Source of the DNA: VAZQ01 sp034669045
Lineage (GTDB): Bacteria; Pseudomonadota; Alphaproteobacteria; Rhizobiales; Xanthobacteraceae
Length of the DNA: 64,000 nucleotides
Assembly: GCA_034669045.1 (NCBI GenBank)
Contig: JAXDOD010000086.1
Span: 13,378-77,377, forward strand
Reading direction: 5' to 3'
Shown: positions 59,138 to 64,000 of the stretch, in pieces
Position numbering within the stretch: position 1 is the first letter of the stretch
How the letters are laid out: each line of letters begins with the position of its first letter
The notes under the pieces: generated by a model
The model's input: the letters and a program-made list of their open reading frames with translations, nothing else
The model's database searches: none
What the model was told of the DNA's origin: nothing
Position numbers and translations under genes: made by a program

Positions 59138-59626
59138 TTACCGCAGCCAGCGCAGCATGTGTGGATAGGGTTCGACGCCGCGCGTGGCGGCGAGGCGGGG
59201 CTCGACGGTCATTCCGTAGAGCTGCAGCAGCGGCACGCCGATGTAGTGCCCGGCCGTGAAGTTCTCGACCAAGCTGGACGCGTCGCCCTTGTATCCGCCG
59301 GCGTGGAACACCACCGACGCGGCAACCCCGAGATGGCACGCGGCGGCATAGGACCACGCCAGCGTCGCGATCTCGTCGCCGGCGCTGGGCGCAAGCTTCG
59401 GCTGCTTGCGCTCCTGCGGATCGGCGACCGCGATGTGACCGGCCTCGTGCAGGAGGTCGCCCGGATAGGTCAGCCGCTCCGGGTCCAGCAAAATCGCACC
59501 GTTGTGGATGTCGAGGCCGGGCAGAACGGTAGGCCCGACGAGCGACGCCGCACCGACGTCGATGCCGATGCCCTGCACGAAGGCGACAAGCTTCGCGGTG
59601 AGAGGGTCGGACACCATCGCCGTCAC
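59138..59626 (-). CDS. HEXXH-motif protein between serC and serA
   Basis: This protein of up to 162 aa has LTYPGDLLHEAGHIAVADPQ, an HEAGH zinc-peptidase motif near residue 60, followed by a helix-rich middle (GDEIATLAWSYAAACHLGVA) and GHYIGVPLLQLYGMTVEPRL. Start is GTG at 59626 overlapping the serC stop (GTGA), or ATG at 59617. Both suggest coupling with serC. There is no signal peptide, so it is a cytoplasmic putative metalloprotease or a metal-binding protein. No named family. It is an odd insertion in a serine operon. Confidence 0.65.
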   Translation of the reverse strand: MTAMVSDPLTAKLVAFVQGIGIDVGAASLVGPTVLPGLDIHNGAILLDPERLTYPGDLLHEAGHIAVADPQERKQPKLAPSAGDEIATLAWSYAAACHLGVAASVVFHAGGYKGDASSLVENFTAGHYIGVPLLQLYGMTVEPRLAATRGVEPYPHMLRWLR

Positions 59627-60795
59627 GCCGCCTTGCGCAGCGCATCCTTGGTCCTGGCGAAGGCCCAGTCGAGCCACTGCGTCAGCGCCGCGACGTCGCG
59701 CGTCTCGACGGTGGCGCCGCACCAGATGCGCAGGCCGGGCGGCGCATCGCGGTAGGCGTCGATGTCGTAGGCCACGCCCTCCTTCTCGAGCGCCGCGGCG
59801 AGCGCCTTCACGAACGCCGCCTGGGCGTCGGGCGCAAGCTTTGCCACCGTGGGGTCGACCACCTTGAGGCATACCGACGTGTTGGAGCGGATCGCCGGCT
59901 CCTTGGCCAGGAAGTCGATCCAGGGCGTGCGCGCCACCCAGTCGGCGATCGCCTGGGTGTTGGCGTCGGCGCGGGCGATCAGCGCCTTGAGCCCGCCGAT
60001 CGACTTGGCCCAGGCCAGCGTGTCGAGATAGTCCTCGACGCACAGCATGGACGGCGTGTTGATGGTCTCGCCCTCGAAGATTCCTTCGATCAGCTTGCCG
60101 CCGTTGGTCATGCGGAAGATCTTCGGCAGCGGCCACGGCGGCGTGTAGGTCGCGAGCCGTTCGACCGCGCGCGGCGACAGGATCAGCATGCCGTGGGCGG
60201 CCTCGCCGCCGAGCGCCTTCTGCCAGGAGAACGTCACCACATCGAGCTTGGCCCAGTCGAGCGCCTGCGCGAAGGCCGCCGAGGTGGCGTCGCAGATCGC
60301 CAGCCCCTGCCGGTCCGACGCGATCCAGCCGGCATCGGGAACGCGCACGCCCGAGGTGGTGCCGTTCCAGGTGAACACCACGTCGGTGGCGGAATCGACC
60401 TTGGCCAGGTCGGGAAGCTCGCCGTAGCCGGCCTTGAGCACCGTCATGTCCTTGAGCTTGAGCTGCTTGGCGATGTCGGTCACCCAGCCTTCGCCGAAGG
60501 ATTCCCAGGCCAGCACGGTGACCGGCCGCGCGCCGAGCAGCGACCACAGCGCCATCTCGACGGCGCCGGTGTCGGAGGCCGGCACGATGCCGATACGGTA
60601 GTCGGCTGGCACTTCGAGCAGCTCGCGGGTCAGATCGATGGCGCGCTTGAGCTTCGCCTTGCCGATCTTCGATCGGTGCGATCGTCCGAGGACTGCGTCG
60701 GTGAGGGCTTGCAGGCTCCAGCCGGGGCGCTTGGCGCAGGGGCCGGACGAGAAATGCGGCACGGCTGGCCGCAAGGCGGGCATTTCATTGGCCAT
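59623..60795 (-). CDS. serC: Phosphoserine aminotransferase
   Basis: PLP enzyme of serine biosynthesis (and pyridoxine synthesis). At 390 aa it is of the alphaproteobacterial type: PHFSSGPCAKRPGWSLQALT near the N-terminus, VPASDTGAVEMALWSLLGAR, and the PLP lysine in VTFSWQKALGGEAAHGMLIL. The C-terminal APSVLR-like part ends in LAKEPAIRSNTSVCLKVVDP. First gene of the serC-orf-serA run. A G/C-rich hairpin sits just before its start (60818-60834). Confidence 0.95.
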   Translation of the reverse strand: MANEMPALRPAVPHFSSGPCAKRPGWSLQALTDAVLGRSHRSKIGKAKLKRAIDLTRELLEVPADYRIGIVPASDTGAVEMALWSLLGARPVTVLAWESFGEGWVTDIAKQLKLKDMTVLKAGYGELPDLAKVDSATDVVFTWNGTTSGVRVPDAGWIASDRQGLAICDATSAAFAQALDWAKLDVVTFSWQKALGGEAAHGMLILSPRAVERLATYTPPWPLPKIFRMTNGGKLIEGIFEGETINTPSMLCVEDYLDTLAWAKSIGGLKALIARADANTQAIADWVARTPWIDFLAKEPAIRSNTSVCLKVVDPTVAKLAPDAQAAFVKALAAALEKEGVAYDIDAYRDAPPGLRIWCGATVETRDVAALTQWLDWAFARTKDALRKAA

Positions 60796-60935
60796 CGTCT
60801 ATCCTTCCAGATAGGCGCCCCTCGGTGGGGAGGGGTGTCCCGTCGCCGGACATAAGGAAGGAGATCGGCGCAGTCAAGGATTAGGATCGCGCCTCGGTTC
60901 CTCGCCCTGCTGCCGACCGAGGCGCGGCGCAGGCG

Positions 60936-61178
60936 ATGGCCGTCGCCAAAACGGGTGCACCTGCTATGCTCGCCGTGATGGATAGAGCAACCAGAGACCG
61001 GGCCATCAGCCTGCTGCTGATCGGCGCATTCGTTGCAGCGGTGGGGGCCGTTCTGACCATAATAGCGGTCGTAAATGAAGACGGCCCCCATGCGCTCATC
61101 GGGGCCCTGGTGGTCCTTGTCTCGTTGATCCTGACCGTGGCGAGCTTTCGCTCGGTCGTGAGCGGGAGACGGGGCTAA
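60936..61178 (+). CDS. Small two-helix membrane protein
   Basis: This protein of up to 80 aa has two hydrophobic helices (AISLLLIGAFVAAVGAVLTI and ALIGALVVLVSLILTVASFR) with a charged hinge VNEDGPH. ATG at 60978 (MDRATRD) is a likely alternative start that keeps both helices. Its end overlaps the AlgJ-like gene end by four bases, convergent. Function unknown. Confidence 0.5.
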   Translation: MAVAKTGAPAMLAVMDRATRDRAISLLLIGAFVAAVGAVLTIIAVVNEDGPHALIGALVVLVSLILTVASFRSVVSGRRG

Positions 61179-62278
61179 TCCTCTCCAGCCCCGTAGTTCA
61201 CCGGTAGCTGCAGGAAGCGCTCCGCAAGTTCATAAACCACGACATCAGGCTTGTCCTGTTCGATGATCTCGCGCGGGAACGGATGCTGCGCGGTCTGTGC
61301 GTAAATGCTCCACCGGAACGACAGTCGGAAATAACCGAGCAGCCCTGGATCGCCGAACGAATCGCCGTAGAGAAGAACCGTCTTGCCGTCGCTGATGGTA
61401 GTCTTGGTCTGCACGATCGGCACGTTGTTGATCACGGCGATCGGTTCAGTTCCGATCACGGGGTTTGGTTTCTTCAAGAACAGGGCCGGCACCATTTCCG
61501 TTCTTGGGGGGATAAGCCAGCCGCGCGGGACACTGGCTACGTTGAAGTCGTCAAGCGCCAGAGAGCGCACGTCGGGGATTGTGCGCATGACTGTTTGATA
61601 TCCGATAAAGCCGCCGAGGTTGTTCCAGTGATTTTCATATTTGTTGTAGAGGCGGCCTTGCGCGCGCGCCTTCCATAGATCGGGACGCAGATCGGGAAAC
61701 GACAACGTCGAGCCACGCTCGCGCAGGCGCCGCAGGATCTGATCCAACCTCGTTTCCGGGCCGACACGATTGACGTAGAACGGCATCAGCTCGGGATAGA
61801 TGGTCTCCGCGCTCGGCACGGCCACGACCACAAAGGCAATGTTGCGGCTGGCCAGCCAGCGCTGATAGCGCTCCATCACATCGATCCAGCGGTCCAATTC
61901 TGCGGGGTTGAACACGTCGAGCGCGCGGAATTGACCAAAACCGAGCTTGTCCTGTTTAAGGAAAAACTGTCCGTGGCGTCCGACGATCATGTTGGGAATT
62001 TTGGATACGCCAAGTTCGGTATACAGCAGCACGTTGAGCTTGATAAGTTCTGCCCGCAGTCCAAAGCCGTCATCGATGAACCGCGTCAGTCTCTGGCGGA
62101 AGTTGGTAAAGGAGGACGGGAATGGCGCCGGCGGCCGGTTATCCACGAAGGACGGATCGGTTGCCCAGCCACTCATGTGGATGATGGCCGGAGCCGCCAA
62201 GGCGCAGAGAACGGGAATCGAGAGCAGCAGAGATTGCAGTCGGCCGAAGCGAAGTCCTGGATTCGGTAATTGCTGCAT
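61175..62278 (-). CDS. AlgJ/AlgX-like (DHHW/SGNH-type) O-acetylation protein
   Basis: This 367-aa protein has an N-terminal membrane anchor (LQSLLLSIPVLCALAAPAII) and a periplasmic SGNH-like domain with VVAVPSAETIYPELMPFYVN, the block LYNKYENHWNNLGGFIGYQ (the H-W... loop of the family), and TVLLYGDSFGDPGLLGYFR with the GDS nucleophile serine. It should carry acetyl groups from the MBOAT protein to a polysaccharide in the periplasm. Start at ATG 62278 is one base after the MBOAT stop, so the two are one unit. Confidence 0.83.
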   Translation of the reverse strand: MQQLPNPGLRFGRLQSLLLSIPVLCALAAPAIIHMSGWATDPSFVDNRPPAPFPSSFTNFRQRLTRFIDDGFGLRAELIKLNVLLYTELGVSKIPNMIVGRHGQFFLKQDKLGFGQFRALDVFNPAELDRWIDVMERYQRWLASRNIAFVVVAVPSAETIYPELMPFYVNRVGPETRLDQILRRLRERGSTLSFPDLRPDLWKARAQGRLYNKYENHWNNLGGFIGYQTVMRTIPDVRSLALDDFNVASVPRGWLIPPRTEMVPALFLKKPNPVIGTEPIAVINNVPIVQTKTTISDGKTVLLYGDSFGDPGLLGYFRLSFRWSIYAQTAQHPFPREIIEQDKPDVVVYELAERFLQLPVNYGAGED

Positions 62279-62279
62279 G

Positions 62280-63656
62280 TCAGAACCGGAAATAGATAAA
62301 CGGATTGTAGTTGCCGGCCGCAACCGACATCACCGACAAAAAGAAGATCGCGTAAAGCCCGGCGATTGCGGCCCACGGCGCCACGGCGATACGCCGACCG
62401 AGCGCGGACAGATAGGGGGTGGCGGCCAGCGACCCGACGAGCAGCACCAGTGCCACGTCAGGCAACAGGTGCTGCCAGACATGATGTACAATTCCCTCGC
62501 CGGCGCCGAAGCCGAAGGCGGCCTGTAACATGGCGATCGCGTGCGGCAGCGTGTCGGCGCGGAAGAACACCCAGCCGATCATGACGACGAACAGCAGATA
62601 GGCGTGGCGCAGCTCGGGCAACGCGCGCTCCAGCAGGCGCGACAGCCCGACGCGCTCGAGGACCAGGAACACCCCATGATATAACCCCCACACGACGAAG
62701 GCCCAGGACGCACCGTGCCACAGTCCGCAGAGCGCAAAGACGATCAGAAGATTGAGATAGGTGCGCAGCGCGCCGTTACGGCTCCCGCCGAGCGGGATGT
62801 AGACGTAATCACGGAACCAGGTCGAGAGCGTGATGTGCCACCGCCGCCAGAACTCGGTGACGGACTGCGCGATATAGGGATAATTGAAATTGAGCGGGAA
62901 ATAGATGCCGATCATCAGGCCAAGCCCGATCGCCATGTTGGAGTAGCCAGCGAAGTCGAAATAGATTTGAAGCGTATAGGCGGTGATGCCGAGCCACGCG
63001 AGAGACGCGTTCAGGGCTTCGACCGGAAGTTTGAAGATGGCATCCGCCGGGGTCGCCAGCGTATTGGCGAGCAAGACTTTTTGGCCTAACCCGATCACGA
63101 AGAACTTGAGGCCGAGAGCGAAAGTTTCCAATCCAACCGCGCGGTCGCCGATCTCCTTGCGCACCGTGCCGAACCGCACGATCGGCCCCGCGATCAATTG
63201 AGGAAACATGGCAATGTAGAGCAATACCTTGATCGGGTCGCGCTCCGCCGGGAAGTCGCCGCGGTATACGTCGACCAGGTAGGAGATCGCATGAAACGTG
63301 AAGAAGGAAATGCCGATAGGAAGCGGCAATTGCAGGTCGGGAAGGGTGAAGCCGAAAACCGCATTGATGTTCGTGATGATGAAGCTCAGATATTTGAACA
63401 CGAACAGCGCAAGAAGATTGATGGAAACACCGAGCGCCAGGATGAGCTTGCGCCGAGCCGACGTTGCAATGGCCCATGCTGCCGCGTGATTGAACAGCCC
63501 TGATCCGATCATGAGCAGGACGAACAGCCCCTCGCCCCAGGCGTAGAAAAAGAGGCTGAAGATCAGGAGAACCGCGTTTTTCCACGGCGTCAGGAAGTAC
63601 AAAAGGAGGAAGGCTGGCAGGAAATAGAACAGGAACACTGCGGACGAAAAGACCAT
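62280..63656 (-). CDS. MBOAT-family membrane O-acyltransferase (AlgI-like)
   Basis: This 458-aa inner-membrane protein with ten or more hydrophobic segments begins MVFSSAVFLFYFLPAFLLLY. It has the catalytic block TEFWRRWHITLSTWFRDYVY with the histidine, followed by PLGGSR, and ALCGLWHGASWAFVVWGLYH with the second histidine. AlgI moves acetyl groups across the membrane for polysaccharide O-acetylation. The start ATG at 63656 fits the family. Its partner AlgJ-like gene follows by one base. No glycan synthase genes are next to it; the IS630 remnant lies 220 bases upstream. Confidence 0.9.
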   Translation of the reverse strand: MVFSSAVFLFYFLPAFLLLYFLTPWKNAVLLIFSLFFYAWGEGLFVLLMIGSGLFNHAAAWAIATSARRKLILALGVSINLLALFVFKYLSFIITNINAVFGFTLPDLQLPLPIGISFFTFHAISYLVDVYRGDFPAERDPIKVLLYIAMFPQLIAGPIVRFGTVRKEIGDRAVGLETFALGLKFFVIGLGQKVLLANTLATPADAIFKLPVEALNASLAWLGITAYTLQIYFDFAGYSNMAIGLGLMIGIYFPLNFNYPYIAQSVTEFWRRWHITLSTWFRDYVYIPLGGSRNGALRTYLNLLIVFALCGLWHGASWAFVVWGLYHGVFLVLERVGLSRLLERALPELRHAYLLFVVMIGWVFFRADTLPHAIAMLQAAFGFGAGEGIVHHVWQHLLPDVALVLLVGSLAATPYLSALGRRIAVAPWAAIAGLYAIFFLSVMSVAAGNYNPFIYFRF

Positions 63657-63876
63657 AGCGCCGGTCAATATGGCAGGATCAACCGCGGGTTGCAATATTT
63701 CACAAAGCGCAAAAAGGCGCGCCCCAGCCTTTTCAGCCAGGGCGGAGAGGCTCGGTCTCCGGCGTGGGATAAGCGGGGAAAGTCAGGGCGAAACCTTATC
63801 CAGCATTGCACGCACCCGCCGGGTGAGGAGCGTCACATCCCGCGCAGGTCGACATTATCCCAGGCGAGACGAAATC
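63657..63876. other. Intergenic region upstream of the acetylation genes
   Basis: 220 bases between the MBOAT start and the IS630 end. There is no gene. I see no GGAAC-type promoter. Confidence 0.4.
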
Positions 63877-64000
63877 TAGAGCATTCCCCGGTCATGATGA
63901 AGCATATCCTGCGTGAGCGAGGTAGTTGGCGCATTCGTTGGGTGTGAAGGCGGTGAGGACGTTGGCGATGGCGTCCCAAAGTGAGTCTCTTGTTCGGGCG
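63877..64000 (-). mobile_element. End of an IS630-family insertion sequence (partial)
   Basis: Minus-strand reading from 64000 to 63892 gives TRDSLWDAIANVLTAFTPNE and CANYLAHAGYASS then stop, the C-terminus of IS630-type DDE transposases. The element edge is next to CTAG (63876-63879), which suits the TA-target of this family. The rest of the element is outside the window, so completeness cannot be judged. Confidence 0.8.
63892..64000 (-). CDS. IS630-family transposase, C-terminal part only
   Basis: The last 35 codons and stop of a transposase run off the window edge. The frame shows R-T-R-D-x-L-W-D-A-I near its start, then NECANYLAHAGY. The gene continues beyond 64000. Nothing here shows it is broken, only cut by the window. 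Confidence 0.8.
   Translation of the reverse strand, partial: ARTRDSLWDAIANVLTAFTPNECANYLAHAGYASS

Noticed and set aside
57271..59259. A 662-codon plus-strand frame opposite serA
   Set aside because: His/Asp/Arg-rich, anticodon-strand composition, no family motif; serA is certain on the other strand.
59626..60547. Extension of the HEXXH frame across the serC gene
   Set aside because: The upstream part is in a different frame of serC and has no domain; start at 59626 or 59617 fits coupling.
1..64000. CRISPR arrays or phage structural genes
   Set aside because: No regularly spaced repeats and no capsid, tail or integrase genes were seen.

Overview
The window is high-GC, tightly packed DNA that looks like a chromosomal segment of a Bradyrhizobium-like alphaproteobacterium (Hyphomicrobiales). 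Supporting signs are an alphaproteobacterial-type RpoH, small proteins of the kind common in Bradyrhizobium and its relatives, an IS630-type transposase end, and at least eight exact copies of the GGAAC-N16/17-CGTT promoter of the alphaproteobacterial general stress sigma factor EcfG. No plasmid or phage backbone is visible. The taxonomic call is inference from gene content, not a database match.

Layout. 1-10.9 kb: a PLP enzyme of methionine/cysteine synthesis, a FATP-type acyl-CoA synthetase, a Wzz/GumC-like polysaccharide protein, small stress/envelope proteins (PHA-granule, DUF4112, YccF), a stand-alone DNA-ligase adenylation domain and a GT9-like glycosyltransferase. 11.0-28.4 kb: a large glycoconjugate locus in two translationally coupled runs. 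The first is inositol-phosphate synthase, histidine phosphatase, CgeB-type glycosyltransferase, nucleotidyltransferase, methyltransferase, permuted glycoside-hydrolase-like protein and phosphopentomutase. The second is two SDR epimerases, a B12 radical-SAM protein, a GT4, three CgeB-type transferases, UDP-glucuronate decarboxylase and UDP-glucose dehydrogenase. Each run starts with an exact EcfG-type promoter. The gene set resembles what I remember TIGRFAMs calling the 'rhizo-twelve' system, whose product I do not know to be characterised.

28.4-46.2 kb: more stress-linked genes (Crp/Fnr regulator, a 90-aa protein, NRAMP-type transporter, Lhr helicase, TrxR-like flavoprotein, glycogen-debranching-like enzyme with a GT4, cysteine hydrolase), several with EcfG-type promoters. 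It also holds a compact three-gene operon (PurD-like ATP-grasp, haem-oxygenase-like diiron protein, methyltransferase) that looks biosynthetic and undescribed, plus an AraC fragment and tRNA-Glu. 46.3-64 kb: tandem orphan solute-binding proteins and a RidA-like protein around a nested inverted repeat, then housekeeping genes (rluD, rpoH, purA, serA, serC), a RelE/ParE-type toxin-antitoxin pair, an AlgJ/AlgI-type O-acetylation pair and the truncated end of an IS630 element at the window edge.

Working model (inference): under general stress, EcfG switches on synthesis of an inositol- and xylose/uronate-linked oligosaccharide or glycolipid together with glycogen turnover, redox and regulatory functions, so the window is largely a stress-glycan island next to core metabolism.
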